Both the position numbers and the translations under genes were made by a program. DNA of 64,000 nucleotides from an uncultured bacterium (lineage in GTDB: Bacteria; Cyanobacteriota; Vampirovibrionia; Gastranaerophilales; Gastranaerophilaceae): assembly GCA_902797985.1 (NCBI GenBank), contig CADBUZ010000001.1, positions 522 to 64,521 on the forward strand. Reading direction: 5' to 3'. Under the pieces are notes generated by a model. That model made no database searches. It was not told the origin of the DNA and saw only the letters and a list, made by a program, of their open reading frames with translations. How positions within the stretch are numbered: the stretch's first letter is position 1; each line of letters starts with the position of its first letter. Below, piece after piece: positions 55,007-63,797 of this stretch.

Positions 55007-55820
55007 TTTTTGCAGAAATAACTCTATCTATTCCTGCTAAGTCTTTTTCAACTGTTATACCTGTATAACCATTTGTTTCAAAATACGTTTTTACCAAATC
55101 TGATTCATTTATACCTAATTCAAAAACAATATATCCGCCTTGATTAAGATAATGTTTTCCTTGCTCAATTATTTTCTTATAAAATTCACATCCGGTATTT
55201 TCTGATGTAAATAGTGCAATTGAAGGTTCATACTTTACTTCTTCTTGGAGTTCTGTACCCGCAGGAATATAAGGGGGATTAGAAATAATCAAATCAAATT
55301 TTTTATCTATAGGAATACTTAAAAACAAATTTGATTCAATAAAATCAACGCCTTTATCTAACCTTGCTGCGTTTTCTTTAGCAATGGTTAGAGCCTTTGA
55401 TGATATATCACAAGCAGTTACATTTACGTTTTTATCAGATATTGAACACGCAATACATCCGCTTCCTGTACCTATATCAAGAACTTCACTAAAATTATTT
55501 TTTTTGATTATATCAATCGCATGCAAAACAACTATCTCTGTTTCATCTCTTGGAATAAGCACATCTTTTGTTACTTTATAAAAATTACCCATAAAATAGG
55601 CTTTACCAATTATATATTGGATAGGTTGTTTCGTTTTCGCTCTCAATATAGCTTTTTCTTTGACTACATTAAGTCTTTCATAATCCAGAGGCCGTCCCAT
55701 TATTATATCTTTTGCACCATAATTACAAAAATGCTCTATAAGCATTTTTACCTCTTGCGCTGCTTCATTAGGCTCTATTCCGCTATTAGTCAATATTGAT
55801 ACTATTTCTTGAATACTCAT
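54999..55820 (-). CDS. prmC: Peptide chain release factor glutamine methyltransferase
   Basis: 273 residues, normal length. N-terminal helical domain, SAM-binding VLDIGTGSGCIACSIS and the catalytic NPPYIPAG. Methylates the GGQ glutamine of RF1/RF2. Its start overlaps the end of the upstream 172-aa gene by 35 nt, so translation may be coupled. Confidence 0.95.
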   Translation of the reverse strand: MSIQEIVSILTNSGIEPNEAAQEVKMLIEHFCNYGAKDIIMGRPLDYERLNVVKEKAILRAKTKQPIQYIIGKAYFMGNFYKVTKDVLIPRDETEIVVLHAIDIIKKNNFSEVLDIGTGSGCIACSISDKNVNVTACDISSKALTIAKENAARLDKGVDFIESNLFLSIPIDKKFDLIISNPPYIPAGTELQEEVKYEPSIALFTSENTGCEFYKKIIEQGKHYLNQGGYIVFELGINESDLVKTYFETNGYTGITVEKDLAGIDRVISAKII

Positions 55821-56304
55821 TTAATATTTTATCTATCTCATCTCTCATGTCTAATCTGGACATGCTTTCTACATCTTTCTTCTCTATATTATACCTTTTA
55901 CACAATTTTTCATAGTAATATATTTGCTTTTTTGTTGGAGTTTCTTTGGACATTTTTACTTCTTGCAAAAATTTCCTTTTTTTCTTTTCAAATTCTTTTT
56001 GTTTTGCAATTATTGGAGCTTGTGCTCTTTTATAATCATAATATTTCTTGCATGCTTTTATATACTCTTTTGTTTCTGATAAAAATTTGTCATCACTAAG
56101 ATACTCTTCCAAAAAAGGGAATCTTGATGAATTTATTTTTAAATAATACTCTTGTTCATCAAGAAATTTATACAAAACGTCTTCTACGGTAATATTATCG
56201 TTTGTCTTAACACAAACCCCGACAAAAGAACGCAGAAAAGTACATAACATACTTTTCTGCGTTTTATCAAAATATATATATATTCTCTGTTTTGTTGCGT
56301 ACAT
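55786..56304 (-). CDS. Hypothetical basic helical protein upstream of prmC
   Basis: 172 residues, rich in Lys and Tyr. A central coiled stretch (AKQKEFEKKKRKFLQEVKMS) is followed by PTKKQIYYYEKLCKRYNIE and DMRDEIDKIL, a pattern like small SAP/helix-extension-helix nucleic-acid binders, though this is only a resemblance. It begins one base after the upstream 69-aa gene and runs 35 nt into prmC. All three look co-transcribed. Confidence 0.6.
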   Translation of the reverse strand: MYATKQRIYIYFDKTQKSMLCTFLRSFVGVCVKTNDNITVEDVLYKFLDEQEYYLKINSSRFPFLEEYLSDDKFLSETKEYIKACKKYYDYKRAQAPIIAKQKEFEKKKRKFLQEVKMSKETPTKKQIYYYEKLCKRYNIEKKDVESMSRLDMRDEIDKILNEYSRNSINID

Positions 56305-56514
56305 TTACTTCAAATTATCTCGTATTAAGTCCTTGATTGTGAACTTTTTCTGAGATTGTTTATAAGCAAGCAATTTAGAATACAAATCACTTTTTATTGG
56401 ATCTGATTGATAAACTTTATCTTCAATAGGTTTTGTCAATTTAACTTCTGACGGATTTAATTCCGTAGATTCTTTAGTAATTAATTTCATTCTTTGATCT
56501 CTCTCTTTTTTCAT
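56305..56514 (-). CDS. Hypothetical 69-aa basic protein
   Basis: Lys-rich, predicted mainly helical (MKKERDQRMKLITKES...). An AGAGGT precedes the ATG, and the stop abuts the next start. No domain recognised. The upstream sequence (56541-56563) contains GGCAATTTTTTC, a loose match to the shared upstream motif. Confidence 0.45.
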   Translation of the reverse strand: MKKERDQRMKLITKESTELNPSEVKLTKPIEDKVYQSDPIKSDLYSKLLAYKQSQKKFTIKDLIRDNLK

Positions 56515-56643
56515 GTAATACCTCTTGAATATATAAAGTTTATATCTCAGAAAAAATTGCCTTTTTAAATTCCTAATATTAAGTATTGTAACAAATTGGT
56601 TAAATCTGTCAAGAAATTTGTTACAAAAACGAGGTATTTTTCT

Positions 56644-56651
56644 GGTAAAAT
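56644..56651 (+). promoter_or_regulatory. Extended -10 element for glmU
   Basis: TGGTAAAAT type extended -10 about 27 nt before the ATG, with AAGGGGAG as ribosome-binding site. Confidence 0.45.
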
Positions 56652-56677
56652 ATAGGAAAAAGAAGGGGAGTAAAACT

Positions 56678-57961
56678 ATGGTTAAATCAGTTATATTAGC
56701 GGCAGGTAAAGGAACAAGAATGAAATCTGATACCCCAAAAGTATTGCATCAAATATACAGCAAAACTTTATTGGGTTATGTTATTGACGCTGTAAATAAC
56801 ACGGACATGGCAGATGAAAATTATATTATAGTTGGACATCAAGCAGAAAAAGTAGAAGAATTTGTTAATTCAAATTACGACAATGCAAAAATAGTTGTAC
56901 AATCGCCTCAATTAGGGACAGGGCATGCTGTTAGCATGGTTTGCCCACATTTAGAAAATTATAGTGGAGAAGTTCTTATTTTATGCGGCGACACCCCTCT
57001 TATCACATCTGATACATTAAAGAGCTTTATAAATGCTCATAGAGAATTAAACTCTGATATAACAGTAATGAGTGCTGTATTTGAAAACCCAACTAATTAT
57101 GGAAGAATTGTTAGAAAAGCAGGTGGCTCAGTAGATTCAATTGTAGAAGAAAAAGATGCAACACAAGAACAAAAGGTTATAAAGGAAATTAATGCAGGAA
57201 TATATTGTTTAAACTGGGAAAAAGTAAAGGGTGCTTTTTCTGAATTAAAAACAAATAATGCACAAGGCGAATATTATCTAACCGATATTATTGCTTGGGG
57301 CAATAACAACAATTTGAGCGTAAATGCTCATATATTAGAAAATAATGAAGAAATATACGGAATTAATTCAAAGTCTAATTTAGCGCAAGCGACAAGCATG
57401 CTTACAAAAAGAACACTCGAAAAATATATGACTGACGGAATTACAATTGTCGATCCAAACAGCACATGGATTGATCCACAAACTGAAATAGGGAAAGACA
57501 CCATAATTTATCCGTCTTGTTATATTGAAGGCAAAAATAAAATTGGCGAAAACTGTAAAATTGGTCCTTTTGCACATCTTAGAGGGGATGTTACCCTTGA
57601 GGATTTCGTCAAAATCGGGAATTATGTTGAAGTAAAAAAAGCGACAATAAAAAGTCACACAAATGCATGTCACTTAACATATATCGGTGATAGCGAAATC
57701 GGTTCAGATGTAAATATTGGTGCCGGCACAATTACAGCAAATTACGATCCGCTTAGCAAAACTAAGAGTAAAACTATTATTGGAAACAATGCAAAAATCG
57801 GTTCTAACTCAGTACTTGTTGCACCTGTAGTAATTGAAGAAGGTGCTAATGTGGGGGCATTAAGCGTAATTACTAAAAACGTAAAACAATGGTCACTTGC
57901 TATAACAAGAGCTCCTATGAGAGTTTTTGAAGGATGGGTTTCTAAAAAATTAAATAAGTAA
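56678..57961 (+). CDS. glmU: Bifunctional GlcNAc-1-P uridyltransferase / GlcN-1-P acetyltransferase
   Basis: 427 residues from the ATG preceded by AAGGGGAG; an earlier in-frame start at 56618 has no such site. N-terminal pyrophosphorylase domain with LAAGKGTRMKS; C-terminal left-handed beta-helix acetyltransferase with hexapeptide repeats (IGPFAHLRGDVTLEDFVKIG; HLTYIGDSEIGSDVNIGAG). Makes UDP-GlcNAc for peptidoglycan and lipid A. Slightly shorter at the C-terminus than E. coli GlmU (456). Confidence 0.96.
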   Translation: MVKSVILAAGKGTRMKSDTPKVLHQIYSKTLLGYVIDAVNNTDMADENYIIVGHQAEKVEEFVNSNYDNAKIVVQSPQLGTGHAVSMVCPHLENYSGEVLILCGDTPLITSDTLKSFINAHRELNSDITVMSAVFENPTNYGRIVRKAGGSVDSIVEEKDATQEQKVIKEINAGIYCLNWEKVKGAFSELKTNNAQGEYYLTDIIAWGNNNNLSVNAHILENNEEIYGINSKSNLAQATSMLTKRTLEKYMTDGITIVDPNSTWIDPQTEIGKDTIIYPSCYIEGKNKIGENCKIGPFAHLRGDVTLEDFVKIGNYVEVKKATIKSHTNACHLTYIGDSEIGSDVNIGAGTITANYDPLSKTKSKTIIGNNAKIGSNSVLVAPVVIEEGANVGALSVITKNVKQWSLAITRAPMRVFEGWVSKKLNK

Positions 57962-57975
57962 AGTTGTGATTTTTA

Positions 57976-59091
57976 ATGCAAAAAGAAAATAAAAACTGCA
58001 AAAATTTATCTGATTTCAAAGAGATTATCCATCGTTGTTCTAAATGCGGACTTTGCCAATCGGTTTGTCCTATTTATAAGACAACGGGGAATGAATGTAC
58101 TGTTTCAAGAGGACAGTTTATTATGCTTGAAGGAATAATAAACAACAAACTCAAAATGTCTAAAACAGTCAATAAATATTTAGATTTATGTCTAAAATGC
58201 AATAAATGCTCTGATTTTTGCCCAAGTGATATAGATGTAGTAGATATTATTTTGAAAGCGAAACACGAATATTTTAAAAATTCGCTTAGCGGTAAAATCT
58301 ATTCTATTTTTGAGTCAAAGCTTGTTTTTAACACCTTTTTAAACCTTATGGGATTTATATCAGAGATTTTTCACAAACAAAATAAATCATCACAACACGA
58401 AACGAAAGCCGTTTATTTTGGAGGTTGTATTTCCAAAATAAAACCAAACATTAACAATTACGCTACAGTAATATTAAATAAAATAGGGATAGAATCTGTA
58501 AATAAAAAATTTAATTGCTGCGGAATGCCTTTCTTAACAACAGGTAACATAGATAGATTTTCCGAACAAGCAATTGAAAATATAAAGAAACTTCCTGATG
58601 ATATTTCGATGATTGTCACAGACTGTGCCAGTTGTGAATGGGCATGGAAGCAATATCCTAAATATATAAATGATGAAAAACTACTAAACAAATTCTCAAA
58701 AATTAAGATTGTCAGCATATATGACATAATTTCTGACAATAACATCAAATTCACTTCAAAAAAAGATTTAACAATAACCTATCATAAACCATGTCATGAA
58801 AAACATTCTGAGAAAATTTTTGAGATATTAAACAATATAAAAAATGTAACCTATAAAGAAATGGATGGATTTGATGAATGTTGCGGATTTGGAAGTTTAG
58901 AACATCCTACAACATTAAAAACCGCTCATCCTATACTAAAAAAGAAAAGAGATAATATAAAAAACACAAGTGCAAATATTGTTATTACAACATGTGTCGG
59001 ATGTCTTATGAACCTCAATCTTATCTCACTATTTAAATACAAAACCAGAAGATTATTAGCATTTTTAAAAGACAATTGCACAATTGATTAA
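57976..59091 (+). CDS. Fe-S oxidoreductase, GlcF/LutA-like with CCG domains
   Basis: 371 residues. Two 4Fe-4S motifs near the N-terminus (CSKCGLCQSVCPIY; CLKCNKCSDFCPSDI) and two cysteine-rich CCG domains (FNCCGMPF; DECCGFGSLEH). This is the architecture of the Fe-S subunit of glycolate/lactate oxidases and HdrD-like proteins. It would pass electrons from a partner flavoprotein, which is not in this window. Begins 14 nt after glmU, so probably co-transcribed. Confidence 0.88.
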   Translation: MQKENKNCKNLSDFKEIIHRCSKCGLCQSVCPIYKTTGNECTVSRGQFIMLEGIINNKLKMSKTVNKYLDLCLKCNKCSDFCPSDIDVVDIILKAKHEYFKNSLSGKIYSIFESKLVFNTFLNLMGFISEIFHKQNKSSQHETKAVYFGGCISKIKPNINNYATVILNKIGIESVNKKFNCCGMPFLTTGNIDRFSEQAIENIKKLPDDISMIVTDCASCEWAWKQYPKYINDEKLLNKFSKIKIVSIYDIISDNNIKFTSKKDLTITYHKPCHEKHSEKIFEILNNIKNVTYKEMDGFDECCGFGSLEHPTTLKTAHPILKKKRDNIKNTSANIVITTCVGCLMNLNLISLFKYKTRRLLAFLKDNCTID

Positions 59092-59253
59092 CATTATATT
59101 TAGCATTTTTAAACCTACACTATATGTACGAATTTTAGTTGTATTATTTCAAGTAAAAGATATTTTTGCCGATTGATTATTTGACTTATCAAAAAAAATA
59201 ATTAAATAAAAAAGCGTAGAAGTTAAGTAATCAATAAAAGGAGAAAGTTTGTC

Positions 59254-60834
59254 ATGGGAATGGCAGCATCACAGGCAAGATATCTGGCACTAACAGCAAG
59301 AAAGACTAACTGCGAATACGAAGGTCAACAAATTAACCAAGCTCGTGTTGCGTTAGCAAACCAATCAGCAGAATATTTTAATCAACTTTTAAACACAAAA
59401 GTTCCAACTTGTCCTGATAGTACAAATTATACAAAAACACAATACTCCTATAGCGATGGGTATAATGATACCGTATTAGATGATTGGTATCAATTATCAA
59501 CAGCCGATCCTGATTACAACTATGTTGTTAATACATACTATTTTGATGATATTTATACAGGTTCATTGAAAAAAATGGCAAATCCTGAGGTGCTATTCAA
59601 GAACCAAGCTACTAAATTCAACGAAGATGTAGACACATTAAGAAAGAACAAAGATGGTTCATACACTTTAAATGATAAAGTAACTTATAAACCTTTATCC
59701 AGCTATAAGCAAACAAAAGATTTAGAGAATGCTTTAAAAGATATGGAAGCCGAAGGATTGATTAAATTCCCTGATGGGAAAATCAATATGAAGGATTTGT
59801 ATGGATACAAAGATGACAATAATGTATGGCATATTTCAACAAAAACAGATTTGGAAAATGCTTTGTCAAATCATGGACTTAAACAAGGCTATATAGATAT
59901 TAGCAAATTAGGTCTAAATTTAAAAGACACATCTCAATGGACAGATGATGATTTTGCAAAGGTTGCAGCAACACTAGATAATGAAGGACTCCCTGGCGTA
60001 TCTAAAGATGACATAGTTCAAGGTGTTGCAAGCGGAGCATTTGCAACCGGATATGCAAGTTACACAACAACAACAGTTGAAGATGAAACAATATATATGT
60101 TTGAATCAGCAACAAAAGAAGAAGCTTATGAAAAAGGCACAGGCGGATTAACAGATTATTCTACAGTTTATTCTCCTGCTTATGTTGGTAACTGTAAATT
60201 AACAGAATTAACAGAACCGTTAACTCTTACCGATGAAACAGCACTTTTACAAATAGCAGCAGATTTACCGAAAGAAAGCATTGGCGACTATATAAAAAGA
60301 ATGCCTGACGGCACATATGAATACTATGGATCAGGTATTTATAGCTTTGAATATAATGGACATACAAGATACACAACTTATAAAGATTTGGTTAACAGTT
60401 TAACAACATATGATGAATATGGTAAACCAATTGAAAACCAAAACAAGTTGAAATATTATGATGCAACATATATCAATACTAAAATTAAAAATTCCAGCAA
60501 CGCATTGTTAGAAACAGACGGTTCGGGCAGATTTAAATCATTAAAACTTGAAGATTCAAGTGTCGTTTATGATTTGAACGTAGAATCTGTAACAGACGAA
60601 GACGCTTACAACAATGCAATGAACAAATATTATCATGACGTTCAAGTTTATGAAAAGAAAATAGCAGATATAAATGCTAAAACGGAAATCATTCAAAAAG
60701 AAGATAGAACTTTGGAATTAAGACTAAAACAATTAGATACAGAACAAAATGCTCTCCAAACAGAAATGGAAGCAGTAAAGAAAGTAATTTCAAAGAATAT
60801 CGAAATGACCTTCAAGACATTCGCCGGAAGCTAG
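59254..60834 (+). CDS. 526-aa protein with conserved N-terminus and C-terminal coiled coil
   Basis: Starts MGMAASQARYLALTARKTNC and ends in a coiled coil (about 460-526) with LRLKQLDTEQNALQTEMEAV near the end. The middle is beta-rich, Asp/Thr/Tyr-rich with short repeats (YKDLVNSLTTYDEYG). Helical ends with a beta middle recall flagellin- or needle-like filament proteins, but no sequence family is recognised and no secretion signal is seen. AAAGGAGAAAG precedes the ATG. Two copies of TTGACT-like and TAAATA-like sequence about 50-70 nt upstream may be the promoter. Confidence 0.6.
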   Translation: MGMAASQARYLALTARKTNCEYEGQQINQARVALANQSAEYFNQLLNTKVPTCPDSTNYTKTQYSYSDGYNDTVLDDWYQLSTADPDYNYVVNTYYFDDIYTGSLKKMANPEVLFKNQATKFNEDVDTLRKNKDGSYTLNDKVTYKPLSSYKQTKDLENALKDMEAEGLIKFPDGKINMKDLYGYKDDNNVWHISTKTDLENALSNHGLKQGYIDISKLGLNLKDTSQWTDDDFAKVAATLDNEGLPGVSKDDIVQGVASGAFATGYASYTTTTVEDETIYMFESATKEEAYEKGTGGLTDYSTVYSPAYVGNCKLTELTEPLTLTDETALLQIAADLPKESIGDYIKRMPDGTYEYYGSGIYSFEYNGHTRYTTYKDLVNSLTTYDEYGKPIENQNKLKYYDATYINTKIKNSSNALLETDGSGRFKSLKLEDSSVVYDLNVESVTDEDAYNNAMNKYYHDVQVYEKKIADINAKTEIIQKEDRTLELRLKQLDTEQNALQTEMEAVKKVISKNIEMTFKTFAGS

Positions 60835-60947
60835 GGGGTTATAAGGTAAGAATAAAAAATAGAACTTTTATGTTTATTTTTAATTCTTCATCGGAACAAA
60901 TTTACAAAAAGAAAAGAAATCCATTTATTGATACACGTACACACCTT

Positions 60948-60989
60948 TTACCCTGTTGCGCTTAGTTAGCGTGCAGGGTTTTATTTTTT
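60948..60989. terminator. Bidirectional terminator overlapping the lepB stop
   Basis: An imperfect hairpin (arms at 60950-60955 and 60974-60979 with an inner GCGCT/AGCGT stem) is followed on the + strand by a T-rich run. The lepB stop codon (60962-60964) lies in the hairpin. Confidence 0.6.
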
Positions 60990-61627
60990 AGGGTTAACAT
61001 TTTTATTCTTGTTAACGGCCAAAAAACAGTAACGGCTCTACCAACAATTCTATATTCAGGTAAAAATCCCCAAAAACGACTATCTTCGGAATTACCCCGA
61101 TTATCACCCATCATAAAATAATGTCCTTCCGGAATTGTTACAGGCCCGCAATACATAGTTTCACTACAAGGTATTGAATCATAGTCGCTCAATATATAAT
61201 TTTCTTCAAGAGGCTTATCGTTTATCAACACAACATTTTTACCATCAGGCAATGTTTTTATCTCTATTTTTTCACCAGGAAGCCCTACTACTCTTTTTAT
61301 AAAAGCAACATCATTACACCCTATACCTGTTCTTCGAGCAAGTATGCCTAACGGGGTTTTATTAATTTTAACAAATGGAGGATAAAAAACTAAAATATCA
61401 CCCCTTTGTGGTTTTTTATAAAAATGCGTGACTCTTTCAACAACAATTCTATCACCTTCCACTAATGTTGGTTTCATTGATGCTGACGGTATCCATCTGA
61501 TTTCACAAATAAAATATCTGATTATTATAACCATTACCAGAACGAATACAAACGTTTCAAACCATTCTTTTATTACAGGATGTTGTTTACCGTACTCATC
61601 ATATCTATCTTTTATTTTTTTAAACAT
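60962..61627 (-). CDS. lepB: Signal peptidase I
   Basis: 221 residues. One N-terminal membrane segment (about 22-42, FETFVFVLVMVIIIRYFI). Catalytic Ser in IPSASMKPTL, catalytic Lys in FIKRVVGLPGE and the GDNRGNSEDSRFWG signature are intact. Removes signal peptides at the periplasmic face. Start overlaps the end of the polyprenyl synthase gene by 16 nt. Confidence 0.96.
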   Translation of the reverse strand: MFKKIKDRYDEYGKQHPVIKEWFETFVFVLVMVIIIRYFICEIRWIPSASMKPTLVEGDRIVVERVTHFYKKPQRGDILVFYPPFVKINKTPLGILARRTGIGCNDVAFIKRVVGLPGEKIEIKTLPDGKNVVLINDKPLEENYILSDYDSIPCSETMYCGPVTIPEGHYFMMGDNRGNSEDSRFWGFLPEYRIVGRAVTVFWPLTRIKMLTLKNKTLHAN

Positions 61628-62400
61628 CTGACTATCCTAATCAATTCACTTTTATAAAGACTATCTTCTATAGAATTTAAAAGTGTTATCCCCTTTTCTA
61701 TATAATTATCTATTAAACCTTTTGTTTTTTCAATAGCAGTATTGTCAATGCTTATTGAATCAGAAAAGATGACAGGCGCAGTATAAATTCCATTTTCTAT
61801 ATCAGATTTTGTTGTCAAAATATTATCTAAATCATTTTTTATTTGAAAAGCTATCCCAAAACTTTCTGCAAAACCTTCTATATCAAAAGAGATATCATTA
61901 GATATTATTTTTAAAGCTTTTGCTTCTGCCAAAAATAAAGATGCCGTTTTCAACTTACATTTTTCAATGTAATCCTCAATTGTTGTTTTTTTATTTAAAG
62001 TTTCACTTTGTATAATTTCACCTTGACACATATTCTCTATTGCTGTGTTAAAAATGCTCAATAACTCTATATTCCCAATTTTAATTAATACACTCAAACA
62101 ATTTGATATAATTAAATTTCCATACAAAACAGATAATTTATTACCGTAAACTAAATTCGCAGATGGTGAATTTCTTCTCACTGTTTCATTATCAATAACA
62201 TCATCATGCAATAATGATGCTAAATGAATTAACTCAACAACGGTCAATATATCAATATAAGAACTATTTACATTTATATTCAATGATTTTAAAATAAGAA
62301 GCCCAATTTTAGAGCGAATCAACTTTCCAAAGTTATCCACCTTAAACGGTACATATTTTTTTATATTCAATTCGATTTGCTTAGAATATTTATCAACCAT
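61612..62400 (-). CDS. Polyprenyl diphosphate synthase family protein
   Basis: 262 residues, shorter than most (about 300-320). First Asp-rich motif LLHDDVIDNETVRR is intact; the second, usually DDxxD, reads QIKNDLDNIL with a changed leading Asp, so catalysis or product length may differ. Family members build the polyprenyl chain of quinones or undecaprenol. Overlaps lepB by 16 nt, so the two are probably coupled. Confidence 0.8.
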   Translation of the reverse strand: MVDKYSKQIELNIKKYVPFKVDNFGKLIRSKIGLLILKSLNINVNSSYIDILTVVELIHLASLLHDDVIDNETVRRNSPSANLVYGNKLSVLYGNLIISNCLSVLIKIGNIELLSIFNTAIENMCQGEIIQSETLNKKTTIEDYIEKCKLKTASLFLAEAKALKIISNDISFDIEGFAESFGIAFQIKNDLDNILTTKSDIENGIYTAPVIFSDSISIDNTAIEKTKGLIDNYIEKGITLLNSIEDSLYKSELIRIVRCLKK

Positions 62401-62529
62401 ACAACAAGTTTAACATAGTTGTTTTTTATACATTTGTAAACTTTTATTAATAGTAAAAATTGAAATAACAAAATCTATCTTTTATGAGTTTTAGACCAAA
62501 TACAAATACTGAAAAAAGGAATATATTTA

Positions 62530-63159
62530 ATGGATAATTTGAATTTAGTTAACAGAATAATATTACAATCACCAAAGAGATTTGAAGAAACAGTTAAAGG
62601 ATTTAAAGAAGTATCAAAATTCCCAAATTACTCAATAAAAGATAGTGTTGCATCATACAAAGACAAATATACCAGATGTGCAAACTCATGCGCAGAATTA
62701 GCAATGAGCAACGGGAAATATACATATCTTGGGCACTTTGCACCTGAGTTAAGAAAATATGATTTTAGAGATAAATTAGATTATATTATAAAGAAAATGA
62801 AAGACGAAACAGGAGAATTATCTGCGTTTGTAACAGGCGGACACGATGTTGGCACGGCAGGAAACAAATTTGCCGCAGATGAAAGTTTTAGACAATTAGC
62901 GGATATTGGAAATATTTTAGACAACAACAATGTCGAAAACTTAACAATGATAGCAGCTAAAAAGAAATTTGATATAAAAGATAATCTTGCAGTAACCGGG
63001 GATTCTTTTATTTTCTCTCATACTCCTACTGACTGTAGATTTAATCCTTTACAGATTGATAAACCAAATCCGACAAGAGAAGAATTAGAAGCTCTTTTGA
63101 AAACCAGATACGGAATTGTAGAAATAGCACCTGAACATACAATTGAATATATTGGATAA
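62530..63159 (+). CDS. Hypothetical 209-aa protein, possible Cys/His hydrolase
   Basis: NSCAELAMSNGKYTYLGHFAPE contains a Cys followed 15 residues later by a His, and a glycine-rich VTGGHDVGTAGNKFAAD follows. The spacing loosely recalls CheD-type deamidases (Cys...His), but similarity is weak and no chemotaxis genes are near. No signal peptide. AAAGGAA precedes the ATG. Convergent with the next gene (3 nt apart). Confidence 0.5.
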   Translation: MDNLNLVNRIILQSPKRFEETVKGFKEVSKFPNYSIKDSVASYKDKYTRCANSCAELAMSNGKYTYLGHFAPELRKYDFRDKLDYIIKKMKDETGELSAFVTGGHDVGTAGNKFAADESFRQLADIGNILDNNNVENLTMIAAKKKFDIKDNLAVTGDSFIFSHTPTDCRFNPLQIDKPNPTREELEALLKTRYGIVEIAPEHTIEYIG

Positions 63160-63162
63160 ATA

Positions 63163-63753
63163 TTAATAATTAAAACTATATAATTGATTTTGATATTTAA
63201 CCCCTAAGAAAGCACCTTTGTTAGAGAAAATATACATTGTTTCAGGATTTTGTAAATACATTGCTCTTATAAGCTTGCCATTAATTGAATATTTTTTTGT
63301 ATAAAATGGGCATTCCGGATACCCTCCATATCTAAAATCTATAAACTTCAATCTGCCTAAAGCATCATAATAAAATGTCTTTTGAGGAGAATTAGTATAC
63401 TGCAAAGCATACATATAAACAAATCTGTTTTTACCGGTATAAAAAGGCTGTAAATCTACATCTTTATAATGAGTTCTTCCTGAGCAAACAGCCTCATAGT
63501 GTATTTCGTGATTTTTATCTTTTAAATATCCTTTTAAACGCTCTTTTAAGAAACCTCTTGGAAAATTTGTTACATACCCTTTTGGAAACATAAGCTTAAA
63601 AATTGTAGAAATTCTTGCACGTCTTTCATCATTTGTAAGATATAGCCAATCAAAACTACCGCCAACATATTCAAAAGTTTCTGCAATGGCAGGTGCTCCA
63701 ATTGGTAAAATAATTCCTAATAACAAAAACCAGCTAATTATAAATTTCTTCAT
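63163..63753 (-). CDS. Exported hypothetical protein
   Basis: 196 residues from the ATG at 63753 (an in-frame start six codons earlier is less likely). Signal peptide [24 protein letters not shown] with an AIA cleavage site near residue 24. The mature part has strands and two cysteines (VCSGR; YPECPF) that could form a disulfide in the periplasm. No family recognised. TATAAT lies 6 nt before the ATG. Confidence 0.6.
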   Translation of the reverse strand: MKKFIISWFLLLGIILPIGAPAIAETFEYVGGSFDWLYLTNDERRARISTIFKLMFPKGYVTNFPRGFLKERLKGYLKDKNHEIHYEAVCSGRTHYKDVDLQPFYTGKNRFVYMYALQYTNSPQKTFYYDALGRLKFIDFRYGGYPECPFYTKKYSINGKLIRAMYLQNPETMYIFSNKGAFLGVKYQNQLYSFNY

Positions 63754-63759
63754 ACATAG

Positions 63760-63765
63760 ATTATA
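63760..63765 (-). promoter_or_regulatory. Extended -10 element for the exported protein gene
   Basis: TGTTATAAT on the minus strand, ending 6 nt before the ATG. Faces the mnmG promoter across about 20 nt. Confidence 0.55.
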
Positions 63766-63785
63766 ACACACAAAATAATTTGTTG

Positions 63786-63791
63786 TATAAT
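63786..63791 (+). promoter_or_regulatory. -10 element 6 nt before mnmG
   Basis: TATAAT followed by six bases and the mnmG ATG at 63798; no ribosome-binding site between. Confidence 0.55.
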
Positions 63792-63797
63792 CTAAAT

